This document shows, one piece after another, positions 10,051-16,867 of a stretch of DNA of 64,000 nt. This stretch comes from an uncultured Acetatifactor sp. GTDB lineage: Bacteria > Bacillota > Clostridia > Lachnospirales > Lachnospiraceae. The stretch is taken from the NCBI GenBank assembly GCA_947625475.1, contig CANQOL010000001.1:106487-170486 (forward strand), written 5' to 3'. How positions within the stretch are numbered: the stretch's first letter is position 1; every line of letters starts with the position of its first letter. Position numbers and translations under genes: made by a program. Under the pieces are notes generated by a model, which did not search any database, was not told the DNA's origin, and saw nothing but the letters and a program-made list of their open reading frames with translations.

Positions 10051-10150
10051 AAACACACCTTTCCTTATATCTGCGGGTGCCGATTCTTCCCTCCACGGAA
10101 TTTTGGGTAAAACAATGGAAAGTACGCCGGGCGGACTTTCCATTGCCGTA

Positions 10151-10272
10151 AATCAAGGTGATGCAGCATGCATCCGACAGGAATCGAACCTGCATTAAAG
10201 GCGTCGGAGGCCTTCGTTCTATCCATTAGACTACGGATGCAAATATTACAAAATTGTTACATCACCTTGATT
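10151..10272. repeat. 13-bp inverted repeat flanking tRNA-Arg
   Basis: AATCAAGGTGATG (10151-10163) and CATCACCTTGATT (10260-10272) are perfect inverted copies on either side of the tRNA gene. The promoter-side copy partly overlaps the tRNA -10 box (10270-10275). Confidence 0.85.
10169..10240 (-). tRNA. tRNA-Arg (anticodon CCG)
   Basis: Seventy-two nucleotides on the minus strand. The acceptor arms GCATCCG and CGGATGC pair over 7 bp, with discriminator A. The anticodon stem AAGGC/GCCTT encloses the loop CTCCGAC, giving anticodon CCG, which reads CGG. The T arm contains GGTTCGATTCC. CCA is not encoded. A TATAAT (10275-10270) lies upstream, and a perfect 13-bp inverted repeat flanks the gene. 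Confidence 0.95.
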
Positions 10273-10334
10273 ATAATAACACAAAAGATCCGTTCTGTCT
10301 ATACCAATTTGTGGATTTTTTTAATCGATTATTT

Positions 10335-11264
10335 TCAGATTGTATTTTGATTAGAAATGGGAAGGATCAGCTTTTTCTCTTCCCTGTCATAATAGTAAGG
10401 GTAATCGGCCAAAACTTCCTCAGGCCGCAGCTGCTCCCGGTTGACCTCCTGTATCATCTCATGGAGCCGCCCGGGATCCTGGCCTTCCTCCCGGATCAGC
10501 AGCACTTCATGGACAGAGCTGGGGATCACATAATAGCTCCCCCCAAGGATCCGGGCCGCCTGCTCCAGACTGCCCGGATAGAGCAGGCTGCAGGCTCCCT
10601 GAAACCGTTTTTGATTGGTCATCACATATACGTCCCCCTCTCCCCGGCACTCTGACCCGCCGGGGTTCTCTTCCCGGAAGGTCCCGCCCAGCATCTCCTG
10701 AAGCAGTCTGCCCATAGATAGGATCTCCAGCGGGAAAAGCCTGGGCGTATTCGCCTCCGCCAGCCTCATCAGCGTCTCCGTATCGCTCTGCCACATCTCC
10801 ATATGTGTGTTGTGGATCAGTATCGTACCGTCGCCCAGCTCTTCGCTGTGAAAGATATAGGAAAAGCAGACCGCCAGATCCAGGAAGCTCACATGGGGGA
10901 CCCTCTCCAGCAGCTCTCTGTTCCGGCCCCTGTGGACCAGCCGGTAGGCGATCCGGTCCTTTACCTTCTCAAAATCCTGAAAAAACGCCATGTCCGGCTG
11001 CTCCCTGGGAACGTTCTCCCGGTAGATCTTCTGAATTTTTTCCAGAATCGTCTCCAGAGACGTCCCCCTCTGATAGTGCCTGTAAAAATCATCCAGATAA
11101 AGGGTCGGCGAGACCGCCTGTCCCGGCTCAAGGATTGTGATCCCGTGCAGCATCACATGATTGTTCTTGCACACCTCCTGCAGACGGATCTCCGTCTCTT
11201 CCCCGTATATTTCCTGCAGGCGGCTGCGGATATCCCGCAAAAAAAGCTCCATATTCTGATTCAT
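10335..11264 (-). CDS. DUF5688-like protein
   Basis: A 309-residue soluble protein resembling the DUF5688 family, common in Lachnospiraceae and of unknown function. Recognisable parts are the N-terminal RLQEIYGEETEIRLQEVCKN, the central RDIRSR and FLDLAVCFSYIFHSEELGDG regions, and the C-terminal GGSYYVIPSSVHEVLLIREE and LADYPYYYDREEKKLILPIS. Such proteins typically occur as several paralogues per genome and may respond to peptide or phage signals, but that is speculative. The ATG at 11264 has GGAGG 10 nt upstream; an upstream ATG at 11291 lacks a ribosome binding site. It is flanked by tRNA-Arg and the efp terminator, so it is probably a single-gene unit. Confidence 0.75.
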   Translation of the reverse strand: MNQNMELFLRDIRSRLQEIYGEETEIRLQEVCKNNHVMLHGITILEPGQAVSPTLYLDDFYRHYQRGTSLETILEKIQKIYRENVPREQPDMAFFQDFEKVKDRIAYRLVHRGRNRELLERVPHVSFLDLAVCFSYIFHSEELGDGTILIHNTHMEMWQSDTETLMRLAEANTPRLFPLEILSMGRLLQEMLGGTFREENPGGSECRGEGDVYVMTNQKRFQGACSLLYPGSLEQAARILGGSYYVIPSSVHEVLLIREEGQDPGRLHEMIQEVNREQLRPEEVLADYPYYYDREEKKLILPISNQNTI

Positions 11265-11323
11265 TTTCAAATTTCCTCCGTTTCCGCGCATTGCGCACTT
11301 TTGTACTGTTCATTTTTTGTCAT

Positions 11324-11357
11324 GAAAAAAGACAACGGACCATAGATCCGTTGTCTT
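11324..11357 (-). terminator. Intrinsic terminator of efp
   Basis: Minus-strand AAGACAACGGA (11357-11347) pairs perfectly with TCCGTTGTCTT (11339-11329) around a 7-nt loop and is followed by a run of T. It lies 75 bp after the efp stop, beyond an 11-bp repeat array. Confidence 0.88.
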
Positions 11358-11376
11358 ACAATGTAAGATTATGCAG

Positions 11377-11453
11377 CTGGACTTTCGTCAGACTTTTGTC
11401 AGACTCTCGTCAAACTCTCGTCAGACTCCCGTCAGACTCTCGACAGATACTCG
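11377..11453. repeat. 11-bp tandem repeat array at the efp stop codon
   Basis: Five good copies of an 11-bp unit (plus-strand consensus TCAGACTCTCG) fill 11388-11442, with degenerate copies on each side (11377-11387 and 11443-11453). The efp stop codon lies inside one copy at 11432-11434, so the array covers the last codons and the 3' untranslated region. Because 11 is not a multiple of 3, each copy puts the stop triplet in a new frame. Confidence 0.85.
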
Positions 11454-11989
11454 CCTGTTCTGGTGTCGATCTTAATCTTATCACCGATGTTCACGAACAG
11501 GGGTACGTTCACGCTGGCGCCTGTCTCCACAGTGGCCGGCTTGTTGGCGCCGGTGGCCGTGTCTCCCTTAAAGCCGGGCTCCGTCTCCGTGATCTCAAGC
11601 TCTACAAACAGGGGCGGCTCCACGGAGAACACATTCCCGTTGTGGGAACAGATCTTGCACATCTCGTTCTCCTTTACGAACTTCAGGGCATCTCCCACCG
11701 TCTCCTCATTGAGAGCGATCTGATCATAGGTATCCACGTCCATGAAGTGGTACAGATCGCCGTCCGAATACAGATACTGCATATCTTTTCTATCGATACG
11801 AGCCTGAGGGCACTTCTCAGTGGGACGGAAGGTCCGCTCCACCACGCCTCCGTTGATGACATTTTTCAGCTTTGTCCTGACGAAGGCCGCGCCTTTTCCC
11901 GGTTTTACATGCTGGAATTCGATGATCTGGTAAATCCCATTGTCCAATTCAATGGTCATACCATTCCTGAAATCACCTGCAGAAATCAT
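11432..11989 (-). CDS. efp: Elongation factor P
   Basis: Translation factor that binds between the P and E sites and relieves ribosome stalling at polyproline motifs. The 185-residue length is normal. The N-terminal KOW-like domain carries the conserved loop [14 protein letters not shown], whose lysine at the tip (the second K) is the one modified in many bacteria. The middle OB domain shows [20 protein letters not shown], and the C-terminal domain ends TGEYLSRV. Only the last codons differ from the family, falling inside an 11-bp tandem repeat array. The start ATG has GGAGG upstream. No modification enzyme gene is visible nearby. Confidence 0.97.
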   Translation of the reverse strand: MISAGDFRNGMTIELDNGIYQIIEFQHVKPGKGAAFVRTKLKNVINGGVVERTFRPTEKCPQARIDRKDMQYLYSDGDLYHFMDVDTYDQIALNEETVGDALKFVKENEMCKICSHNGNVFSVEPPLFVELEITETEPGFKGDTATGANKPATVETGASVNVPLFVNIGDKIKIDTRTGEYLSRV

Positions 11990-12031
11990 ATATTGTCCCT
12001 CCTACTGTTATTCACGTTACAATTCTTTACC

Positions 12032-12060
12032 AGTTTATAATAAAAACAGAGACTTTTCAA
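12032..12060 (-). promoter_or_regulatory. Probable efp promoter
   Basis: Minus-strand TTGAAA (12060-12055) is followed by TATAAA at a 15-bp spacing (12039-12034) or TAAACT at 17 bp (12037-12032), about 45 bp before the efp start. It lies just downstream of aroQ, so efp can be transcribed independently. Confidence 0.5.
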
Positions 12061-12092
12061 CCTTTTTTTCAAAAAAAGCAAATTTTTTCCGG

Positions 12093-12536
12093 TCAGGCCC
12101 TCTCCCCCGCCAGCTCCAGCACGGCGTCGATGGCCTGAAGGTATCCTGCCAGGCCCTGGCCGTAGATCTGCCGGTGGCACACGGGAGCGGTCACCGAGAC
12201 CCTGCGGAATTCCTCCCGGCCGGTGATGTCGGAGATGTGCACCTCCACCTTCGGCACCGTGATGCTGGCCAGCGCGTCCCGGATGGCATAGCTGTAATGG
12301 GTGTAAGCGCCTGGGTTGATCACGATCCCCTGGGTGCCGTCAAAATATGCCTCCTGGATCCGGTCGATAATGGCCCCCTCATGGTTGCTCTGCCAGACGC
12401 TGATCTCGCAGCCGCACTGCTCCCCCTTCTCCTGTATCATCTTCACCAGGGCGTCATAGTCCTGGGTGCCATAAATATTCTTCTCCCTTATCCCCAGGAA
12501 ATTCAGGTTGGGCCCGTTGATTACAAGCAGCTTCAT
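12093..12536 (-). CDS. aroQ: 3-dehydroquinate dehydratase, type II
   Basis: Third step of the shikimate pathway: dehydration of 3-dehydroquinate to 3-dehydroshikimate by the small dodecameric type II enzyme. The 147 residues include all expected motifs: N-terminal INGPNLNFLGIREKNIYG (with the catalytic Tyr and active-site lid), SNHEGAIIDRIQEA, NPGAYTHYSYAIRDAL with the catalytic His region, and VEVHISDITGREEFR. It lies with efp downstream and aroK and aroE about 0.9-1.5 kb upstream on the same strand. An unrelated plus-strand gene interrupts the aro group, so aroQ is probably transcribed apart from aroK and aroE. Confidence 0.96.
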   Translation of the reverse strand: MKLLVINGPNLNFLGIREKNIYGTQDYDALVKMIQEKGEQCGCEISVWQSNHEGAIIDRIQEAYFDGTQGIVINPGAYTHYSYAIRDALASITVPKVEVHISDITGREEFRRVSVTAPVCHRQIYGQGLAGYLQAIDAVLELAGERA

Positions 12537-12625
12537 ATCCTGTCCTCCTCATGTGTGATCGGCTGGAATGCCGCCTCTCATTATATAACACTGAAAATCA
12601 GATTACAAGGTTTCATAGAATTTCG

Positions 12626-12654
12626 TTGAAAAAGTTCCGGGGCTCCTTTATAAT
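12626..12654 (+). promoter_or_regulatory. Sigma-A promoter of the 224-residue membrane protein gene
   Basis: TTGAAA (12626-12631) and TATAAT (12649-12654) have a 17-bp spacer and lie 58 bp before the ATG, which is preceded by GGGAGG. Confidence 0.8.
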
Positions 12655-12711
12655 ATTTTATCATACCGGCAGGCCGCCGGGACAACACTATACCGAAAGG
12701 GAGGAAACGCA

Positions 12712-13386
12712 ATGTATAAAACATGGAAGAATATTTGTATTGGCGTCCTGGTTCTGGTGCTCGTACTAATGTATGGCGGAGGCATGGGGACGAAGATAGC
12801 CTTCAGCAGGCCCGTGGATATTTATGAAGATGTCCTGTCGGATGCAGGCCTTTTGAAGCGGGGGCTTGCCATTGAGACGCAGCTGCCGCTTCTGATGGAG
12901 TGCTTCGGCTATGAAACGTCCACTCAGACAAACGGTTACGACAATTCAACCCTGGTGGGTGATGCTGTCTATTACTACATTATGCCTGTGGGGGCAGGTG
13001 AAGAAACCTATTATGTGGCGCTGAAAACGAGCTCAAAGAGTAAAAATTATGAAAGCCTTAAAAAGCTCAGCCAAAGTACAATGAATCTGATCTATGCGGA
13101 ACCGGAAGAGGCGGATGCGGCGCCGGTAGCCATTACAGGCGGGCTTGTATCCTTAGATGACGAGCTGTACCAATACATGAAGCAGTGGTTTCGGGAAACA
13201 GGGTGGTTTGAAGACGAGGCGGATATTGAGAAATATGTTTTGCCGCTCAGCTTCAGCGAAGAAAATTATACGAGCCTGAGGATCATATTTTTTGTGGAGG
13301 CCGCCATCGCCGCCGCTCTGATTGCCGCCATCGTCCTTCTTTCAAAGAAAGCGAAAAAGGAGGCGGAGAGCGCCGGCTCCCAATAA
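12712..13386 (+). CDS. Hypothetical membrane protein with TM helices at both ends
   Basis: A 224-residue protein I cannot assign. It has an N-terminal TM helix (about residues 8-26, ICIGVLVLVLVLMYGGGMG), an extracytoplasmic region of about 160 residues, a C-terminal TM helix (about 190-211, IIFFVEAAIAAALIAAIVLL) and a short Lys-rich cytoplasmic tail. The exposed part contains DSTLVGDAVYYY-like strands and repeated acidic stretches but no cysteines beyond one and no known catalytic motif. It has a strong promoter and ribosome binding site and is the only plus-strand gene within the minus-strand aro region, so it looks like an insertion. It ends at a bidirectional terminator shared with aroK. 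Confidence 0.75.
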   Translation: MYKTWKNICIGVLVLVLVLMYGGGMGTKIAFSRPVDIYEDVLSDAGLLKRGLAIETQLPLLMECFGYETSTQTNGYDNSTLVGDAVYYYIMPVGAGEETYYVALKTSSKSKNYESLKKLSQSTMNLIYAEPEEADAAPVAITGGLVSLDDELYQYMKQWFRETGWFEDEADIEKYVLPLSFSEENYTSLRIIFFVEAAIAAALIAAIVLLSKKAKKEAESAGSQ

Positions 13387-13421
13387 AAGGGAGCTGCGCA
13401 CGGTGCCCCGGTTCCCGTTTT
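13385..13421. terminator. Bidirectional terminator between convergent genes
   Basis: GGGAGC (13389-13394) and GTTCCC (13411-13416) pair with one wobble around an inner GCAC/GTGC stem. It is followed by GTTTTA on the plus strand and CTTTTATT on the minus strand. It can end both the plus-strand membrane protein gene and aroK. Confidence 0.55.
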
Positions 13422-13968
13422 AGGTCACATCCGGGACTGCCTCCCGGAGCGCATCCAGGATTGTCTCCAGGATAACCTCCATGGGCATGTCGTCCACATC
13501 TAAAATGATATCCGCCGCGGTCTCATAGGCCTCCCGGCGCTCCCCCATCAGCCGGCAGATGGCTCCCATGGGATCCTCTCCCTGGAGAAGGGGCCGGGTA
13601 GTGTCGTCCTTCAGCCTCTCATAGACTGTCTGAGGCTTTACCCGCAGATAAACCACGGTCCCCAGCTGTTTCAGCAGCGCCCGGTTCTCCGGGCGCACGG
13701 GGGTTCCGCCCCCCACGGAGAGGATACAGCCGCTCCGGGTCTGCAGAAGCTCCTTGAGCAGCTCTGTCTCCTTCTCCCGAAAGTAGGTCTCTCCCTTCCC
13801 GGCAAAGATCTCGCTGACGGTGAGTCCCTCCCGGTTCTCGATCAGCCGGTCGGTGTCCTCCACCACTCTGCGCAGGCGGTAGGACAGGCGGATCCCCACG
13901 GAGGATTTTCCGCTCCCCATAAAGCCGATCAGGACCACGTTGTCTTTTTTTTCTCTCTGGGTTTCCAT
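13420..13968 (-). CDS. aroK: Shikimate kinase
   Basis: Cytosolic NMP-kinase-fold enzyme that phosphorylates shikimate at the 3-hydroxyl with ATP; 182 residues. It shows Walker A GFMGSGKSSVG (about residues 15-25), the shikimate-binding DTDRLIENREG, the GGGTPVRPENRALL loop and the lid region TTRPLLQGEDP. The start has AAGGA upstream. It lies 31 bp downstream of aroE, so the two are probably co-transcribed, giving consecutive pathway steps (dehydroshikimate to shikimate to shikimate-3-phosphate). The normal N- and C-termini are complete. Confidence 0.95.
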   Translation of the reverse strand: METQREKKDNVVLIGFMGSGKSSVGIRLSYRLRRVVEDTDRLIENREGLTVSEIFAGKGETYFREKETELLKELLQTRSGCILSVGGGTPVRPENRALLKQLGTVVYLRVKPQTVYERLKDDTTRPLLQGEDPMGAICRLMGERREAYETAADIILDVDDMPMEVILETILDALREAVPDVT

Positions 13969-13999
13969 TCCGGGTTCCTTTCCTTGCGCGCTTAGACCG

Positions 14000-14884
14000 T
14001 TATTTTGAGAAAGGCATCAGGGCGCAGATCTCCCGGGCGAGCCGGGGCGGAACCTGCTCTCCGGTCCAGAGCTCAAAGGAGATGATCCCCTGATAGACCA
14101 GCATCCGGCTGCCTCCGAAGGCCCTGCCCCCGGCGGCCTCCACCAGCTCCATGAAGCGGGTCTTCGCGGGGTTGAAAATCAGGTCGTACCCTTCCTGCAC
14201 CAGTTCATAGAAAGCGCTGTCCTCTATCAGGGCCTCCCCTGTCCTGGGGTACATGCCCACGCTGGTGGTCTGGATCGCCAGGTATTTTTCTCCGGCAAGG
14301 GCCGGGTAGTCCTCCAGGGCCATGGCCTCGGCCAGGGGCCGGGAAGAGGGCTCTCTGCCCGGCTGGGGCCCCAGTCCGTTGATATGTTCCGCCAGCTCCC
14401 GGGCCCGCTGGGGGGTGCGGTTCAGGATATAGATTCTCTCCGCCCCCTTCTCCCAGAGCATCACAGCCACCGCCCGGGCCGCTCCGCCGGCTCCCAGCAG
14501 AAGCACCTTTCTGCCTGTTACCTTTACGCCGTCCTCCCCCATGGCACGGTAGAGTCCCGGCATATCCGTGTTGTAGCCCTTAAAGCCGTCCCCGGTCCGC
14601 ACCAGGGTATTCACGGCCCCGATGCGCCGGGCCGCCGGATCCACCTGATCCAAGTATTCCATCACCCGGCTCTTGTAGGGCACCGTCACATTCAGGCCCA
14701 GCAGATTCAGGGCATAGGCGCCCTCCACGGCCGCCCGAAGCCCTCCCTCCGGCACATGAAAGGGCACATACACCAGGTTCTGGCCCAGGCTCTGTGCCAG
14801 GTGGTTCTGGATCAGGGGGGATAAGGTGTGTTCCACCGGATTCCCGATCAGTCCGCAGGTTCTTGTCTGTCCGTTCCACTCCAT
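14000..14884 (-). CDS. aroE: Shikimate dehydrogenase
   Basis: NADPH-dependent reduction of 3-dehydroshikimate to shikimate. The 294 residues include the N-terminal substrate-binding NPVEHTLSPLIQNHLAQSLG, the NVTVPYKSRVMEYLDQVD motif with the catalytic lysine, GAVNTLV, GYNTDMPG, the nucleotide-binding GAGGAARAVAVMLWEKGAE followed by LNRTPQRARELA, and QTTSVGMYP near the C-terminus. The NRTPQ sequence after the Rossmann glycine motif fits NADP use. A good ribosome binding site (GGAGGGAAAAGCG) precedes the ATG. It is 18 bp downstream of the yqeG-type gene and 31 bp upstream of aroK. Confidence 0.96.
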   Translation of the reverse strand: MEWNGQTRTCGLIGNPVEHTLSPLIQNHLAQSLGQNLVYVPFHVPEGGLRAAVEGAYALNLLGLNVTVPYKSRVMEYLDQVDPAARRIGAVNTLVRTGDGFKGYNTDMPGLYRAMGEDGVKVTGRKVLLLGAGGAARAVAVMLWEKGAERIYILNRTPQRARELAEHINGLGPQPGREPSSRPLAEAMALEDYPALAGEKYLAIQTTSVGMYPRTGEALIEDSAFYELVQEGYDLIFNPAKTRFMELVEAAGGRAFGGSRMLVYQGIISFELWTGEQVPPRLAREICALMPFSK

Positions 14885-14902
14885 CGCTTTTCCCTCCGGT
14901 AT

Positions 14903-15418
14903 TTAGTCCCCGGATTTTTCCTTTTCCTTTTTCTTCCTATAAAAATACAGCACGATCCGCTCCAGCTTTCTCTTGAGCACGATCTGGATTTCCTCCCTGG
15001 GATGGATGGGCTTTACCAGGAGGGAAAAAATACCCGCCCGTCTGGCCCCCCACACGTCCGTAAAGAGCTGATCCCCCACAGACAGGGTCGCGGGCGCCTG
15101 GGTGCCCATGCGCTCCATGGCCTCCCGGTAGCCCCTTCTCCCCGGTTTCCCTGCCTTGCATATGTACAGGGAGCCCACCGCCTGGGCAAAGGGTTTGACT
15201 CTGGGCTCCTTGTTGTTGGACAGAAGGAGCGTGGAAAATCCTATCTCCCGCAGGCGCGCAAAAAGCTGAAGCGCCCGTTCGTCTGCGGGCGCCCCGTGCA
15301 CAACCAGCGTATTGTCAATATCAAAAATAATTCCCCGGTATCCCTCCCGGTACAGGCCCTCGTAATCGATTCCGTAGGCGCTGTCCGCCTCCTGATCCGG
15401 ATAAAAGCGCTCCAGCAT
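14903..15418 (-). CDS. yqeG: YqeG-family HAD-IIIA phosphatase
   Basis: A 171-residue HAD-superfamily hydrolase of the YqeG group. It has the nucleophile motif DIDNTLV (about residues 37-43), motif II in LLLSNN, and motif III/IV in the SVGDQLFTDVWGARRAG stretch. The family acts on small phosphorylated substrates; in several organisms it is tied to phosphatidylglycerophosphate dephosphorylation, while the Bacillus gene sits near aroE and yqeH. That aroE neighbourhood is kept here. The C-terminus is Lys-rich (RKKKEKEKSGD). The substrate cannot be told from sequence. Confidence 0.88.
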   Translation of the reverse strand: MLERFYPDQEADSAYGIDYEGLYREGYRGIIFDIDNTLVVHGAPADERALQLFARLREIGFSTLLLSNNKEPRVKPFAQAVGSLYICKAGKPGRRGYREAMERMGTQAPATLSVGDQLFTDVWGARRAGIFSLLVKPIHPREEIQIVLKRKLERIVLYFYRKKKEKEKSGD

Positions 15419-15430
15419 AGCCCGCTCCCC

Positions 15431-15796
15431 TTACCCCTGCTTTCTCTTTTTCTTCACCAGCGCATTGTAACGGGACACCAGAAAAATCTTGAGCAGCGTC
15501 ATAAGGAGCATGGCCGCCACCACATAAAACAGGATATTGTAGATCACCTGGCGGCTGCCCTCAAACCAGGCGGCCTCCCCGGCGAATTTGTCCCCGTAAA
15601 ACACATACAAAAGCATCAGCAGGGACAGGAACAGAAACACCAGGCGGAATTTATCCGCCAGCCGGATCCGGCGCATGGCACGGTCCAGCTCCGGGTCCTC
15701 CAGCCTGCGGGGCTGGCTCTGAAGATTGGTTCTGCCGCTTTTTCCCATATGCTTCTTTCCGTCCTCCCTGGCCCGTCCCAACCGGACGTCCGTCAT
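15431..15796 (-). CDS. Small two-TM membrane protein
   Basis: A 121-residue protein with a basic N-terminus and two TM helices (about residues 50-67, FRLVFLFLSLLMLLYVFY, and 84-104, IYNILFYVVAAMLLMTLLKIF), ending in a Lys/Arg-rich tail. I do not recognise the family. The start is uncertain: the ATG at 15796 overlaps the nrdR stop region and suggests coupling, while the ATG at 15748 would give a 105-residue form. Neither has a strong ribosome binding site at ideal spacing. It lies between nrdR and yqeG with a 12-bp gap to the latter, so it is probably part of the nrdR-yqeG-aroE-aroK unit. Confidence 0.65.
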   Translation of the reverse strand: MTDVRLGRAREDGKKHMGKSGRTNLQSQPRRLEDPELDRAMRRIRLADKFRLVFLFLSLLMLLYVFYGDKFAGEAAWFEGSRQVIYNILFYVVAAMLLMTLLKIFLVSRYNALVKKKRKQG

Positions 15797-15797
15797 C

Positions 15798-16247
15798 TCA
15801 TCCCAGCATCTTCTTGAGCTCGTCCATAAAGGTGTTTACATCCTTGAACTCCCGGTACACGGAGGCAAAACGCACATAGGCCACCGCGTCCAGATCCTTG
15901 AGCTTGTTCATCACCAGCTCGCCGATCACCTGGCTGGAGATCTCCTTCTCCTCCCGGCTGGTGATATCGTTCTCCACCTCGTCCACCAGGCTTGTAATGG
16001 CCTGGGCGCTGACCGGTCTCTTGTGGCAGGCCCTCAGCACACCCGCCTCGATCTTGGAGCGGTCGTAGGTCTCCCGGTTGTCGTCCTTCTTGATGATGAT
16101 CAGCGGGATGGTCTCCACCTTCTCGTAGGTGGTGAACCTTTTGCCGCACTCGTCACAGACCCGGCGCCTGCGGATGGAATTGTTGTCCTCCGCCGGGCGG
16201 GAATCGATCACTCTGGTATTCTCATGGCTGCAAAACGGACATTTCAT
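15798..16247 (-). CDS. nrdR: Transcriptional repressor NrdR
   Basis: Zinc- and nucleotide-binding repressor of ribonucleotide reductase genes; 149 residues, the normal length. The N-terminal zinc ribbon has CPFC and CDECGKRFTTYE around the RRRRVC segment, and the rest is an ATP-cone that senses ATP and dATP (VETIPLIIIKKDDNRETYDRSK region). No nrd genes lie in the window, so targets must be elsewhere. The neighbourhood ylmC-nrdR is conserved in Clostridia. A long palindromic element lies 100-155 bp upstream of the start. Confidence 0.96.
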   Translation of the reverse strand: MKCPFCSHENTRVIDSRPAEDNNSIRRRRVCDECGKRFTTYEKVETIPLIIIKKDDNRETYDRSKIEAGVLRACHKRPVSAQAITSLVDEVENDITSREEKEISSQVIGELVMNKLKDLDAVAYVRFASVYREFKDVNTFMDELKKMLG

Positions 16248-16346
16248 GGGTATGCCTCTCTTGTGCGTTTCTCTTGTTTACTTCCCTCCCCGGATGCCAT
16301 AAACATTCGAAATCCGCCCTCCGGGCTCCTTTCTCATGTTTTCGGC

Positions 16347-16401
16347 GGGTCCCAAGGTCATGGGTTTTCATGCAAGCATGAAACCCATGACTTTTGGACC
16401 C
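16347..16401. repeat. Long imperfect palindrome upstream of nrdR
   Basis: Arms of about 26 nt (16347-16373 and 16376-16401) pair over most of their length. The core ATGGGTTTTCATGC / GCATGAAACCCAT and the ends GGGTCC / GGACCC are complementary. It lies between ylmC and nrdR, has a tiny loop and no T run. It looks like a dispersed palindromic repeat or small mobile element rather than a terminator. Confidence 0.75.
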
Positions 16402-16426
16402 TGGCATCCTCATTATATTGGATTTG

Positions 16427-16657
16427 TCACTTTAAGTCAACCAAAATAATATCCGGCCCGATCTGGCGGATGTCTTTGTAGGGTATGGTGACCAGTGCAT
16501 CCGGCTTAAAAAGGCACACCAGCTTGTTGCTCTCTCCGATCATCACCTTGCAGATACACCCGCTGCACTCGTCAAACTCGAAATCCGTCACCCGGCCCAG
16601 GCACCTGCAGTCCCGGATATTGATCACTTCCTTGTTGCGAAACTCTGAAAACAGCAT
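16427..16657 (-). CDS. ylmC: YlmC/YmxH-family sporulation protein (PRC-barrel)
   Basis: A small PRC-barrel protein of 76 residues starting MLFSEFRNKEVINIRDC, with DCRCLGRVTDFEFDECSG and IPYKDIRQIGPDIILVDL, matching the YlmC/YmxH family found next to sigG in endospore formers. Its molecular role is not established. I chose the ATG at 16657 because a GGAG lies 6 nt upstream; an upstream start at 16720 would add an unrelated basic stretch. It is divergent from sigG, which is unusual, since in most relatives sigG and ylmC are read in the same direction. Confidence 0.85.
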   Translation of the reverse strand: MLFSEFRNKEVINIRDCRCLGRVTDFEFDECSGCICKVMIGESNKLVCLFKPDALVTIPYKDIRQIGPDIILVDLK

Positions 16658-16724
16658 CTCCTTCTCCACCGCCCGTCGGCGTTCTTTTCGTCTATGTTCT
16701 ATTATATGCAGCGGAACCATTTCG

Positions 16725-16754
16725 GTATATCACCGGTCAACTTGGTACATACTA
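16725..16754 (+). promoter_or_regulatory. Candidate SigG (forespore) promoter of sigG
   Basis: GTATA (16725-16729) and CATACTA (16748-16754) are 18 bp apart. CATACTA equals the Bacillus SigG -10 consensus and GTATA fits the end of the -35. It lies 113 bp before the sigG start, consistent with autoregulation of sigG. Confidence 0.55.
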
Positions 16755-16867
16755 GCATTAGAGTCCTTTCAGCTGGCTGTCAGCATCTGTTTACCTAAGA
16801 AAAAGACCTCTGCGGCTCTGCCGCTTCGGTCCACCGCTCCCAACATCGGATATTAGGAGGCATGATA

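Noticed and set aside
10151..10272. Attachment site of an integrated element at the tRNA
   Set aside because: The repeats are inverted, not direct, and no integrase or element genes lie nearby.
11377..11453. Possible CRISPR-like array
   Set aside because: The unit is only 11 bp with no spacers, and no cas genes are in the window.
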